A stretch of 54,996 nucleotides of DNA from NCBI GenBank assembly GCA_016280955.1, contig JAEEHV010000049.1, positions 1 to 54,996 on the forward strand. Direction: 5' to 3'. This stretch comes from Candidatus Gastranaerophilales bacterium (lineage in GTDB: Bacteria > Cyanobacteriota > Vampirovibrionia > Gastranaerophilales > Gastranaerophilaceae). The stretch's first letter is position 1. Each line of letters starts with the position of its first letter. Positions 39,876 through 48,237 of the stretch are shown piece by piece. The translations under genes and the position numbers were made by a program. The notes under the pieces were generated by a model. It searched no databases and was not told the origin of the DNA. It saw only the letters and a list, made by a program, of their open reading frames with translations.

Positions 39876-40932
39876 TCAAATCTCCTTTTCTTTGTTCTTC
39901 AATATAATCTTCAAGCACCTGAATAAATACCAGCTTATATTCATCATTTTCAGGGCGCATATTTACAGCAGCACGATAAGATTGTATTGCACGTTCTATT
40001 TCATTATTCATGTAGAATACGTTTGCAACAAGTACATATATACTCGGATCCAGCTTATTAATTTTTAATGCTTCTTTATACTCTTTTTCTGCTTCTTTAT
40101 ATCGTTTCAAATTTGAATACAGATTTCCGAGAAGAATATGTGCATTAGCTTCCTCGGGATTAACTTCAACTGCTTTGTTATAAAGTGCAATTGCTTCGTC
40201 ATAATCTTTAAAATCTGATTTTGCGATTGCATAACAAATGTATGCTTTATAATTATCGCCTTCAAGCTCCAATGATTTATCAAAGTATTCATAGCATTTT
40301 TCTTTATCTTTACAGATTGCAAGTGTGTTTGCAATGCAAAGAGCAACCGTTTTATTATCAGGTGCCAAATCAAATACTTTATAATAATAATCAAGAGCAT
40401 GTTTGTAGTCGAACAATTTGAAACAAACATTACCTAAATCAACGAGAGCTGTCAGGTTATTCGGATCAATTGATAAAGATTTTTCGTAATATGCCCTTGC
40501 TTCTACATAGTCTTCAAAGTCGTGATACAAAAGGGCGATTGCATTGTATATTTCAGGATCCTGAGAATTAAAGTCAAGAGTTCGGTTGTAAAAATGCAAA
40601 GCCTTTGCAAAGTTTTTAAGTTCGGCATAAGTATTTGCAATATTATAATAAACAAGGTAGTTGCTTGGGTTAACAAGTAGTGCCTGGTTAAAATATTTCA
40701 GAGCTTTCTTGTATTCTTTTGAATAGAACCAAATACTACCCAAATTTAAAAGGGTTTGAAGGTCTTTAGGATCAATCTCTAACAGACTTTCATAAACCGA
40801 TATTACTTTCTCGTATTGATTATCCATTGCATAAAATTTTGCCAGTTCATGATAATGGTCAATATTTTTAGGCTCCATAGCCATTTTGAGAACAGTTTTT
40901 TCTATTGCTTTTGCTAATTCTTTTTTTTCCAT
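39862..40932 (-). CDS. TPR repeat protein (356 aa)
   Basis: The protein is built almost wholly of about nine consecutive TPR units of 34 residues (for example LVYYNIANTYAELKNFAKAL, EIYNAIALLYHDFEDYVEAR and NAHILLGNLYSNLKRYKEAE). There is no signal peptide or catalytic motif, so it is a cytoplasmic scaffold. It sits between rsfS (4 bases upstream) and the Tic20-like gene (overlapping), within an operon rpiB-rsfS-TPR-Tic20-like. Only a weak purine stretch precedes the ATG. Confidence 0.92.
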   Translation of the reverse strand: MEKKELAKAIEKTVLKMAMEPKNIDHYHELAKFYAMDNQYEKVISVYESLLEIDPKDLQTLLNLGSIWFYSKEYKKALKYFNQALLVNPSNYLVYYNIANTYAELKNFAKALHFYNRTLDFNSQDPEIYNAIALLYHDFEDYVEARAYYEKSLSIDPNNLTALVDLGNVCFKLFDYKHALDYYYKVFDLAPDNKTVALCIANTLAICKDKEKCYEYFDKSLELEGDNYKAYICYAIAKSDFKDYDEAIALYNKAVEVNPEEANAHILLGNLYSNLKRYKEAEKEYKEALKINKLDPSIYVLVANVFYMNNEIERAIQSYRAAVNMRPENDEYKLVFIQVLEDYIEEQRKGDLIESV

Positions 40933-40936
40933 TTTT

Positions 40937-41344
40937 CTATCTTTCTATTTTGTTATATTCTGAATATTCGGTGGATTCGTTTAACCAGGTTTCTTTAGGA
41001 ATGCTGAATGCGTGGTTCCAGAATTTTTCAATTGCATAAGTCGAACGTTCATCCTCCTGCAGAATATGAACTACAACATCACCGTAATCTATAAGATTCC
41101 ACCTGTTTTTTGCATCATTTTCTCTGCCCAGCGGAAGTCTTGAAAATGTAGATTTAATCTTCTCTGTTAAATTTTCTGTTAATGCTTTTACCTGAGTGCT
41201 TGTCTGAGCCGAACAAATAACGAAATAATCCGCAAAAGAAGATACATTGCTTATATTAAGTATTGAAATATTGCTTGCAATTTTATCATCAAGGACTCTT
41301 GCTATAATACATGCAAATTTATATGAGGTTAATTCTTCCGTCAT
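40937..41344 (-). CDS. rsfS: Ribosomal silencing factor RsfS
   Basis: RsfS (Iojap/DUF143) binds L14 and blocks subunit joining in slow growth. Signatures are the DYFVICSAQTSTQVKALTEN stretch (~38-58), the WNLIDYGDVVVHIL strand (~83-96) and the C-terminal YAIEKFWNHA helix. It has 135 residues. The start overlaps the rpiB stop by 4 bases (ATGA), indicating coupling. Confidence 0.96.
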   Translation of the reverse strand: MTEELTSYKFACIIARVLDDKIASNISILNISNVSSFADYFVICSAQTSTQVKALTENLTEKIKSTFSRLPLGRENDAKNRWNLIDYGDVVVHILQEDERSTYAIEKFWNHAFSIPKETWLNESTEYSEYNKIER

Positions 41345-41775
41345 TTTATATCCTTTATTAAATCTAAACGTTTTTTATGTCTGCCGCCTTCAAACTCGGT
41401 ATTTAACCATATATCAACGATATCTACAGCCAAACCTGCACCTGTTATTCTTTCGCCAAGACACAAAATATTTGAATCATTGTGCATTCTTGTCATTCGT
41501 GCCGAAAAAGTATCGGTACAATGTGATGCCCTGATTCCGTCAAACCTGTTTGCTGCAATAGACATACCAATACCGGTTCCGCAAACCAAAATTCCTTTTA
41601 CATCTCCCTTAATAACTTCCTCTGCAACCAGCTTTGCGTAAACCGGATAGTCACAAGATTCTGTATTGTAGCATCCCAAATCATTAACCTCAAGCTGAAG
41701 TGTTTTCAGATGTTTGATAATTTCATTCTTGAGTCTGTATCCGCCGTGGTCTGACGCAATAACTATTTTTGACAT
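41341..41775 (-). CDS. rpiB: Ribose-5-phosphate isomerase B
   Basis: RpiB interconverts ribose 5-phosphate and ribulose 5-phosphate. ASDHGGYRLK at the N-terminus, DYPVYAKLVAEEV (~45), the active-site VCGTGIGMSIAANRF (~66-80) and the SARMTRMHNDSNILCLGER stretch (~99-117) are characteristic. The ATG at 41775 gives 144 residues, the normal size, with aaaggga 7 bases upstream. It opens the rpiB-rsfS-TPR-Tic20-like operon. Confidence 0.96.
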   Translation of the reverse strand: MSKIVIASDHGGYRLKNEIIKHLKTLQLEVNDLGCYNTESCDYPVYAKLVAEEVIKGDVKGILVCGTGIGMSIAANRFDGIRASHCTDTFSARMTRMHNDSNILCLGERITGAGLAVDIVDIWLNTEFEGGRHKKRLDLIKDIK

Positions 41776-41810
41776 AAAGCAGTCCCTTTTACGTATAAAT
41801 TGTAACATTT

Positions 41811-41839
41811 TTGCAACATTTTAGCAATAATTTTATAAT
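41811..41839 (+). promoter_or_regulatory. Promoter of the calpain-like gene
   Basis: TTGCAA (41811-41816), 17 nt and TATAAT (41834-41839) lie 19 bases before the ATG at 41859. Just upstream and overlapping are two direct repeats, TTGTAACAT and TTGCAACAT, spaced 11 nt apart. The leader would be ~12 nt with no ribosome binding site. Confidence 0.6.
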
Positions 41840-41858
41840 TTTGTTTTTATATATTTAT

Positions 41859-42626
41859 ATGAAGTGCGGATTTGGTGTGTATAATTTATCCTTCAGGGCG
41901 TCAATCTCTGATAAAGAAATTGACGAGTTTAAGCATGCCAAACAATACTTTAGTGATTGTTATATTATGACAACGCTTGAGGCACTTTCTCACACCGAAA
42001 ACGGAAGAAAAGTTTTAAAAAAACAGATTGAACACGATGATAACAATCCAAATTTGATAAATTGCTATTTATATAATCCGCTCGGCATAAAAGAAAAATA
42101 CCAAATACCGACTAATACCGCAGTTAACGGATACTCACGTCTTTATAAATCACAGGAGAATGATATTATACGCAGCATGGACGTCTCCGTTAGTGAATAT
42201 GAAAAGAAATATAAAGCAAAACCGTGGATATGTCGTTTTACGGATGATTTTAAAACGTATCCGTTTGAAAACAGCATACCGTCCCACTTTATGTCTATTT
42301 TTGTAGGCAAAAAACCAACCGTCAATATAGCAGAGATGGACTTTAATATTGATTTGGATTCAAAAAGAGATGAAGTTATGAAATTGTTTGAAAGAATGGA
42401 CAAAGACAAAAAACACAGCCTCGTAATAGGTACCGGTGTAAAGATGCTTGACGGCAGAACATGGCATGTATATGTTCTCGACGATGTTGATTTAAAGAAT
42501 AATACGGTTACCGTTATTAACAAACGGGGAAATCAGAAAAAAACAATGAGTGTTGATGCCGCAATTAACACTTTTAAATTCATTGTCGGTTATTTCGATG
42601 AAGATTTAAAGAATCTGTATGCTTAA
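41859..42626 (+). CDS. Calpain-like cysteine protease
   Basis: The 255-residue protein has the calpain/C2-type catalytic pattern: FSDCYIMTTLEAL (Cys34) matches the GDC(Y/W)..A(S)L helix start, WHVYVLDD (His203) the His strand, and VINKRGN (Asn221) the Asn that ends the triad. The His-Asn spacing of 18 is shorter than calpain's usual ~24. An N-terminal leader, MKCGFGVYNLSFRAS, carries the SFRA motif also found in the protein at 17004. There is no signal peptide. The ATG at 41859 is taken because the -10 box lies after the TTG at 41811. Bacterial calpain-like proteases are rare; a secreted effector role is inference. Confidence 0.75.
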   Translation: MKCGFGVYNLSFRASISDKEIDEFKHAKQYFSDCYIMTTLEALSHTENGRKVLKKQIEHDDNNPNLINCYLYNPLGIKEKYQIPTNTAVNGYSRLYKSQENDIIRSMDVSVSEYEKKYKAKPWICRFTDDFKTYPFENSIPSHFMSIFVGKKPTVNIAEMDFNIDLDSKRDEVMKLFERMDKDKKHSLVIGTGVKMLDGRTWHVYVLDDVDLKNNTVTVINKRGNQKKTMSVDAAINTFKFIVGYFDEDLKNLYA

Positions 42627-42631
42627 CTTCA

Positions 42632-43414
42632 TCAGAGTTTTGTCCAGTCAATTTTATCGTTTGCAAGGTATTTTTCGCAAGCTTTCAAATGTTTGGGTAA
42701 TGTTGTTAAAAAGTCCCCGCCTCTGTTTACGGAAAGCGGTGAAGGGTGTGATGCCTGCAATAACATTACTGTACTGCCGGGAACAATAACAGCCTCTCTT
42801 GAATGAAGATATACTTTAAATTCTTTATCTTTTATATTGCCAAAAACAATATCATGAGCAGAGTTCCCCCATAAAAACATAACTGCCGGATGATTATTCA
42901 CCGATAAAATCTTTTTAATTACGGTATTAATGAAAGGTTTCCAAATTTTTAAATGTTCTTTTTGAATTGCCTGTTGTTTTTTGTCACGCAATTTTTTTTC
43001 GCATTTTTCATCTTCGTATTTGTGGTATGTAAGTGAAGTGTTAAGAAGCAGCACTCCTTGTTCTACCCATCCCGTTAACTCGTTCTTCCCGTTATTCAGA
43101 AGATTTGAACCATACGTAGAATCTATTGCTCTGAAAATATTTTTCAGTGACTCAGGGGTTGTTTTGTCTCTGCTTGAAAAAGCCAAGCCGTGCGCATGAT
43201 TAGGATTCGGATAAGGATCTTGTCCAAGGATTACTGCTCTTAGTTTGTTAAGCGGCACTGATGTCAGTGCATTGAATATGTTTTCGCCCTCAGGGCTTGT
43301 ACAGGAATTTATGCACCTGATTATGTTATTATCCGAAAAATATTTTTCTGCTTCGTTTTCACTAAGCCAATTGTTTTCTATGAGTTTCTTTAAATTATAT
43401 TCAATATCTGTCAT
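42632..43414 (-). CDS. ung: Uracil-DNA glycosylase, family 1
   Basis: Ung removes uracil from DNA. Motif A is VILGQDPYPNPNHAHGLAFS (catalytic Asp in GQDP, ~65), and motif B appears as SHPSPLSVNRGG (~226). FLWGNSAH and VLLLNTSLTYH are also typical of the family. Pro replaces the usual His in GQDPYH, as is known in some other bacterial Ung proteins. The length of 260 residues is slightly long. It is convergent with the calpain-like gene and only 5 bases away, with no terminator between them. Confidence 0.95.
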   Translation of the reverse strand: MTDIEYNLKKLIENNWLSENEAEKYFSDNNIIRCINSCTSPEGENIFNALTSVPLNKLRAVILGQDPYPNPNHAHGLAFSSRDKTTPESLKNIFRAIDSTYGSNLLNNGKNELTGWVEQGVLLLNTSLTYHKYEDEKCEKKLRDKKQQAIQKEHLKIWKPFINTVIKKILSVNNHPAVMFLWGNSAHDIVFGNIKDKEFKVYLHSREAVIVPGSTVMLLQASHPSPLSVNRGGDFLTTLPKHLKACEKYLANDKIDWTKL

Positions 43415-43499
43415 TCTTAAAATCCGCTGTTTATCTGTGTTTTATAATTATATCATAATCCGAATCAGATTCAGCTATATCAGTTCTTACTGCTAACTC

Positions 43500-43553
43500 T
43501 TGCAAATTATATGATTATATATTATAATTATAAAGTGAGTTGTTTTACAACTC
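43500..43553 (+). promoter_or_regulatory. Promoter with a hairpin at the transcript 5' end
   Basis: TTGCAA (43500-43505), 17 nt and TATAAT (43523-43528) give a start near 43535. A perfect 7-bp hairpin with a 3-nt loop (gagttgt-ttt-acaactc, 43537-43553) begins within 2-3 nt of that start. The leader before the ATG at 43662 is ~127 nt. A 5' hairpin of this kind can protect an mRNA or be a regulatory site. Confidence 0.6.
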
Positions 43554-43661
43554 TAGTTTTGATTGAATCTTATATTATTTAATGGTAGGAATTTTACTAG
43601 TAGAATTATTTGTTAGAATGATTAGAAATTATTTATTTTTATTGATTAAGAGGCTTTTATT

Positions 43662-44678
43662 ATGTATGTAAACAAGTGCATTAAGTGTGGTGCGGAATTT
43701 GAAACAAAAAACCCCAAGAGAGTGATATGTCCTAATTGTCTGTATGCGGATAAGGGGAATGAGGCAGCTGAAGAAAAACCGATGCAAAGCTATAATTCAT
43801 ATAGTTCTTATGCAGCAGAACCGCATGAACAAAGAAGTTACAACAGACCGCAAAATGAAGGTTACAGAAATAACTACCGCGATAACAGAGAAGGTTATCA
43901 GCAAAGACGTAACGACAACGGATATCAGCGCAGAGAAGGCGGATACAACAGAGATAACCGTCAGGGCGGTTACGGGCAAAACAGACAGGGTGGTTATAAC
44001 AGAGATAACAGGCAGGGCGGTTATAATCAAAACAGACGTCCCGGAGGTTTTAAAAATAACTATGCATCAGGCGGAGGCAGACCGCAACAACGTCGTCCGC
44101 AACCGAATAAAAGACCACACAAGCAGCCGAGGCCTTTGTTGGTAAGTAAGGAGCAGCTTGAACAGATAGAATTACTGTATAAAGCGATGCTTCCGCTTCC
44201 GAATCCGGATGCGCACGAAGTTATTGGTGCTAAAATTGGTGTTGAACCGCAGAAAGTATTTTTCGGTATAAATTTGGTTCGTCAAAAAATGATGTTGCCA
44301 AAGCTTCCGTTCCCGAAACGCAAACTTGCTATTTCGCCGGATCAAATGATGGCTATAAAAGCACTTTACGAACCATTATTACCGCTTCCTCCAATCGGAT
44401 GCCACAAAATTATTGCGGCTCAGTTAAAAATGGATGAATGGAGAGTTCACGTCGGTATTAAATTAATTAGAGCACAAATGGGCTTGGATCGTTGGAACGA
44501 AGAACGTGCCGATAAACCGGCTGATTATTTGGTATCAAAACATGCTAAGTCTAACCCTCAACCGGCAGATGCGGATGCCGAACAGAAGCAATCAGATGCA
44601 ACTGAGCAATCTGAGCCTGAAGAAGCTGAAAAGCCGAAACGAGGAAGAAAACCCAAGAAGAAAGATGATGAAGAATAA
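43662..44678 (+). CDS. Zinc-ribbon, Arg/Gly/Tyr-rich, probable nucleic acid-binding protein
   Basis: The 338-residue protein has three parts. A four-Cys zinc ribbon (CIKCG...CPNC, residues 6-26) is followed by a low-complexity RG/YN/NR region (~45-165) with repeats such as GGYNRDNRQGGYGQNRQGGY, and then two helical repeats of ~70 residues (EQIELLYKAMLPLPNPDAHE and MMAIKALYEPLLPLPPIGCH). A Lys/Arg-rich AT-hook-like tail (KPKRGRKPKKK) ends the protein. RGG/RG-rich segments commonly bind RNA. It overlaps rimM and precedes rimM-trmD where rpsP usually stands, so a role in RNA or ribosome work is plausible. The family is unnamed to me. Confidence 0.8.
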   Translation: MYVNKCIKCGAEFETKNPKRVICPNCLYADKGNEAAEEKPMQSYNSYSSYAAEPHEQRSYNRPQNEGYRNNYRDNREGYQQRRNDNGYQRREGGYNRDNRQGGYGQNRQGGYNRDNRQGGYNQNRRPGGFKNNYASGGGRPQQRRPQPNKRPHKQPRPLLVSKEQLEQIELLYKAMLPLPNPDAHEVIGAKIGVEPQKVFFGINLVRQKMMLPKLPFPKRKLAISPDQMMAIKALYEPLLPLPPIGCHKIIAAQLKMDEWRVHVGIKLIRAQMGLDRWNEERADKPADYLVSKHAKSNPQPADADAEQKQSDATEQSEPEEAEKPKRGRKPKKKDDEE

Positions 44679-45180
44679 CTTTATTTCTGTCGGGAAGATA
44701 TTAAATTTTCATGGTGTTAAAGGTGAGGCAAAGCTCGGTTATTCAAAAAACAGGGAGCAATTTTTAAGCGAACTTAAGTATGTTTATGTTCAATACGGGG
44801 ATGAATATAAACAGTTAGAAGTTGTTAACCTTAGGTTTACTCCAAAATGTGCAATAATCAAATTCAAAGGCATTGATACTCTTAATGATATACTTGAATA
44901 TAAGAACAAACTTTTATTTGTTGAAGAGTCAACTGCAAGAGAATTTTTGGAAGAAGACGAGTTTTTAATTGATGAACTTGTCGGGTTGGATGTTTATGAC
45001 GGAGATAATAAGGTAGGTGCTGTTGTAGGTGTATCTAACAATGGTGCCAGTGATTTGTTATCTGTCAAAACTCCGGGCGGCAATGTTTCTCTTGTACCTT
45101 TTGTTAAGGCAATAGTGTTGTCTGTAGATATTGAAAACAGGAAAATTCAAATTAATAATATTGAGGGGCTGCTCTCATGA
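44668..45180 (+). CDS. rimM: RimM, 16S rRNA processing factor
   Basis: RimM helps assemble the 30S head and binds S19. ISVGKILNFHGVKGEAKLGY at the N-terminus, EFLIDELVGLDVYD (~105) and the PRC-barrel end DLLSVKTPGGNVSLVPFVKA (~125) match the family. The ATG at 44668 (or 44665) lies inside the end of the zinc-ribbon gene; the overlap of ~11 bases suggests coupling. It has 170 residues and overlaps trmD by 4 bases. Confidence 0.95.
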   Translation: MKNNFISVGKILNFHGVKGEAKLGYSKNREQFLSELKYVYVQYGDEYKQLEVVNLRFTPKCAIIKFKGIDTLNDILEYKNKLLFVEESTAREFLEEDEFLIDELVGLDVYDGDNKVGAVVGVSNNGASDLLSVKTPGGNVSLVPFVKAIVLSVDIENRKIQINNIEGLLS

Positions 45181-45866
45181 GGTTTGATGTATTAACACTT
45201 TTCCCTGAACTAATACAGTCACACATGGGCTTTAGTATAATGAAAAGGGCATCTGATGACGGAGTTATTGAGGTAGTTACTCATAATCCGAGAGATTACA
45301 CTCACGATAAGCACAGAAAAGTTGACGACACTCCTTTTGGCGGTGGTGTAGGTATGGTTTTGATGCCTCAGCCTTACGTTGATTGTTATGAGAATGTTAG
45401 TCGTTTGGAAAACAGTGTAACAATTATGATGACTCCTCAGGGGGAACCGCTTACTGATGGTATTTCAAATGAGCTTGCACAGTATAAACAAATTATAATT
45501 CTGTGCGGTCACTATGAAGGGTTTGATGAAAGAATAAGAGAGATAATAAAACCAAGAGAAATTTCAGTTGGTGATTTTGTTTTAACTGGCGGCGAGCTCC
45601 CGGCACTTTGTCTTATTGATTCTGTTTCAAGAAAATTAGACGGAACTCTCGGGAAAATCGAGTCGGCACACGATGACAGTTTTTCTGACGGGCTGCTTGA
45701 ATACCCGCAATATACAAAACCCAGAGTCTATCGGGGATTAGAGGTTCCGGAAGTGCTGTTAAACGGCAACCATAAGATGATAGAAGAATACAGAAAAGAG
45801 CAGAAAATCATCCGAACAAAACAAAAACGCCCTGACTTGTATGAAAAGTGGAAAAATAAACAGTAA
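45177..45866 (+). CDS. trmD: TrmD, tRNA (guanine37-N1)-methyltransferase
   Basis: TrmD makes m1G37, which prevents frameshifting. It is a SPOUT/trefoil-knot enzyme. FDVLTLFPELIQSHMGFSIM at the start, DDTPFGGGVGMVLMPQPY (~55-72), ILCGHYEGFDERI (~109) and SVGDFVLTGGELPAL (~128) give the knot and SAM site. The length of 229 residues is normal. It shares ATGA with the rimM stop codon. No terminator directly follows. Confidence 0.97.
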   Translation: MRFDVLTLFPELIQSHMGFSIMKRASDDGVIEVVTHNPRDYTHDKHRKVDDTPFGGGVGMVLMPQPYVDCYENVSRLENSVTIMMTPQGEPLTDGISNELAQYKQIIILCGHYEGFDERIREIIKPREISVGDFVLTGGELPALCLIDSVSRKLDGTLGKIESAHDDSFSDGLLEYPQYTKPRVYRGLEVPEVLLNGNHKMIEEYRKEQKIIRTKQKRPDLYEKWKNKQ

Positions 45867-46174
45867 CAATCTTCTTATAATATTTATATAAATACTTTTT
45901 TTAAAGTTTATTTAATACATATTGCCCAATAAGTCATAATTTATTTGTTGTATCAGGTGTGTGCCGTATGAAGTTTGTCCGTTCTCATCAGTAAATGTGC
46001 AATTTTGTTCATAATAGTCTTCTTATCCTATAAGATATTTATTGGTATTTTTTTATAAAACTTTAATCTTTAGAATTTATTTTTACAAAACTTTACTTTA
46101 TAACCTATATATTCAATTTATTTTTAATCAATCCAAAATTATTATTTTTGAGTGAAATGTTAAGTTTTATTACA

Positions 46175-46205
46175 AAAATCATCTATTTTGATGATTTTAT
46201 TTTTT
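46175..46205 (+). terminator. Terminator in the trmD-aroA gap
   Basis: Stem aaaatcatc (46175-46183) pairs with gatgatttt (46190-46198) around tatttt, followed by attttttt. A-rich sequence on the other side would also allow minus-strand use. Confidence 0.65.
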
Positions 46206-46269
46206 AAACGCACTGTTAATATATAACTATACTCCTTAAAAAACGACGATACACATATCCCTAATCAAC

Positions 46270-46306
46270 AGCTATGCACGATAAAAAGTTCATAGCTTTT
46301 TCTTTT
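46270..46306 (+). terminator. Second terminator-like hairpin before aroA
   Basis: agctatg (46270-46276) pairs with catagct (46291-46297) across 14 nt, followed by ttttctttt. It lies ~40 bases before aroA. It could end a small RNA or act as an attenuator in the aroA leader. Confidence 0.45.
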
Positions 46307-46343
46307 GCTTATATTTTGATAAAATCAGAAAAGAGGAACTTGT

Positions 46344-47627
46344 ATGTTAAAGAAGATATCAGGATTAAAAAAAGGTTTAATTGGCGAAATTATCATCCCT
46401 GCGGATAAATCGATTTCTCACAGGGCAATAATGTTCTCTTCTCTTGCAAAAGGGAGTTGTATTATAAATAATTTTTCTGGCGGTGCAGATTGCCGTTCTA
46501 CTTTAGAGATATTTAAGGAATTGGGAACTGATATAAGTTATACGGATTCAAAAACAGTAAAGATTAATTCTGACGGAAAGCTGCATAAACCTTCTGCCTC
46601 TCTTTATGCAGGTAATTCAGGTACAACCACAAGATTAATATCGGGAATACTTGCAGGACAAAATTTTGACTCTGTTATTACGGGTGATGAAAGTCTTTCA
46701 AAACGACCAATGAAGCGAATTATAACTCCGCTTTCTTTCATGGGTGCCGATATTGAATCAAATGACGGATATTTGCCGCTTGTGATTCACGGTAAAGAAC
46801 TGACCGGTATTAACTATGAATCAAAGCTTGCAAGTGCCCAGGTTAAATCTTGCGTTCTTCTTGCCGGGTTGAAGGCATCAGGGAAAACTACATATACAGA
46901 ACCGTATCGTTCAAGAAATCATACCGAATTATTACTAGATTATCTCGGCGCGGATATTAAAGTTGACGGAACATCCGTAACTGTTTGTCCTTCGGAGCTA
47001 AGTTCTAAGGATATAACAGTTGTCGGTGATATATCTTCTGCGGCATTTTTTATTGTTGCAGGATTAATTACTCCAAAATCTGATATATTAATGAAAAATG
47101 TAGGGCTTAATCCTACAAGAGCCGGGATAATTGATATTGTAAACCGTATGGGCGGTGATATTGAAATTGTTGACAAAAACATAATCTCAGGTGAAGAAGC
47201 CGGAAATATAAGGGTTCGTTATACGGAGAACCTGAAGCCGTGTGTTATTGAAGGTAATGATATACCGCGTCTTATTGATGAATTGCCTGTTATAGCGGTA
47301 CTGGCTTCTCAGGCAGAAGGTCAAACAGTTATCAAAAATGCGGAAGATTTAAGAAACAAAGAATCCGACAGAATTACCTCGCTTGTTTCCGAGCTTGTAA
47401 AAATCGGGATAGATATTGAAGAAAGAACTGACGGATTTGTCATACACGGCAAATCAAAGATTAAAGGTGATGCCATTCTTGACAGCAAAAACGACCACAG
47501 ACTTGCAATGAGCTTTTATGTTGCAGGTCTGGTATCCGAACAGGAAATAGGTATTGAAGGTTTTGAATGGACAAAAATCTCCTTCCCCGAGTTTGAAGAA
47601 CTGATGCTTAATTTAATGACAAATTAA
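46344..47627 (+). CDS. aroA: 3-phosphoshikimate 1-carboxyvinyltransferase (EPSP synthase)
   Basis: AroA makes EPSP from shikimate 3-phosphate and PEP in the shikimate pathway. PADKSISHRAIMFSSLAKG near the N-terminus (~20-38), LYAGNSGTTTRLISGIL (~87-103), KRPMKRIITPL (~122), DISSAAFFIVAG (~228) and the late NKESDRI (~337) are characteristic. The length of 427 residues is normal. An agaggaac site lies 5-8 bases before the ATG. It is convergent with rsmG, with a 1-base gap. Confidence 0.97.
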   Translation: MLKKISGLKKGLIGEIIIPADKSISHRAIMFSSLAKGSCIINNFSGGADCRSTLEIFKELGTDISYTDSKTVKINSDGKLHKPSASLYAGNSGTTTRLISGILAGQNFDSVITGDESLSKRPMKRIITPLSFMGADIESNDGYLPLVIHGKELTGINYESKLASAQVKSCVLLAGLKASGKTTYTEPYRSRNHTELLLDYLGADIKVDGTSVTVCPSELSSKDITVVGDISSAAFFIVAGLITPKSDILMKNVGLNPTRAGIIDIVNRMGGDIEIVDKNIISGEEAGNIRVRYTENLKPCVIEGNDIPRLIDELPVIAVLASQAEGQTVIKNAEDLRNKESDRITSLVSELVKIGIDIEERTDGFVIHGKSKIKGDAILDSKNDHRLAMSFYVAGLVSEQEIGIEGFEWTKISFPEFEELMLNLMTN

Positions 47628-47628
47628 T

Positions 47629-48237
47629 CTAGAACCCGATTACAATCAAATTTCTTTGATAAACTTCATCAAGTGGCAGGGTATATTCTATTATATCTTT
47701 CACTTTTGCATTATATTTTTTCAGGATATTTTGTGCATTATCAAGTTCGGTTAATGCCCTTTTTGATTTATAAGCAATAAAATAACCGCCCTGTTTTAAA
47801 AGCGGAAGTGCGTATTCTGCGATTACCGAGAGTTCAGCGACTGCCCTGCTTGTAATAATATCAAATTTGTTACCTTTAAGATTTTCTGCTCTGTCGCATA
47901 TCAGATTCAAATTCTCAAGATTTAAACCTTCTTTAATATTATTTACGGCATTAATTTTCTTTCTTATGCTGTCAATTCCGTAAACCGTTATATCGGGGTA
48001 TTCTATAGCTATCGGTACACAAGGAAAGCCGCCTCCGCAGCCTATATCGAGAAGTGATATTCCCTTCTTTATTTCGTATTTTTGTTCAAACAGTTTGATA
48101 CTTAAAGAATCGTATATATGTTTTTCTTTAAGCTGAGCTTCATCATTTTTGGAAATCAGGTTTAATTTTGCATTCTCCTGCAAAAACAGTTGCTCATATT
48201 TGCTGAAATCACTGTTTATAACAAACGTATTATCCAT
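47629..48237 (-). CDS. rsmG: RsmG, 16S rRNA (guanine527-N7)-methyltransferase
   Basis: RsmG (GidB) methylates G527 in the 530 loop. The N-terminal helix NLISKNDEAQLKEKHIYDSL (~27-46), SAM motif LLDIGCGGGFPCVPIAI (~63-79), and DIITSRAVAEL (~129) match. It has 202 residues. It overlaps the P-loop/TPR gene by 8 bases, so translation is coupled. Confidence 0.95.
   Translation of the reverse strand: MDNTFVINSDFSKYEQLFLQENAKLNLISKNDEAQLKEKHIYDSLSIKLFEQKYEIKKGISLLDIGCGGGFPCVPIAIEYPDITVYGIDSIRKKINAVNNIKEGLNLENLNLICDRAENLKGNKFDIITSRAVAELSVIAEYALPLLKQGGYFIAYKSKRALTELDNAQNILKKYNAKVKDIIEYTLPLDEVYQRNLIVIGF

Larger units (their letters stand above)
45867..46343. other. 477-bp non-coding region between trmD and aroA
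   Basis: It is very AT-rich with no plausible gene. A hairpin with T-run lies at 46175-46205 and a second one with T-run at 46270-46306. Near 46085 there is TTTTTACAAAACTTTAC, whose other strand reads GTAAAGTTTTGTAAA, the same kind of repeat as in blocks A-C. The first hairpin is ~310 bases beyond trmD, so either trmD has a long 3' tail or a short RNA lies here. Confidence 0.6.
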
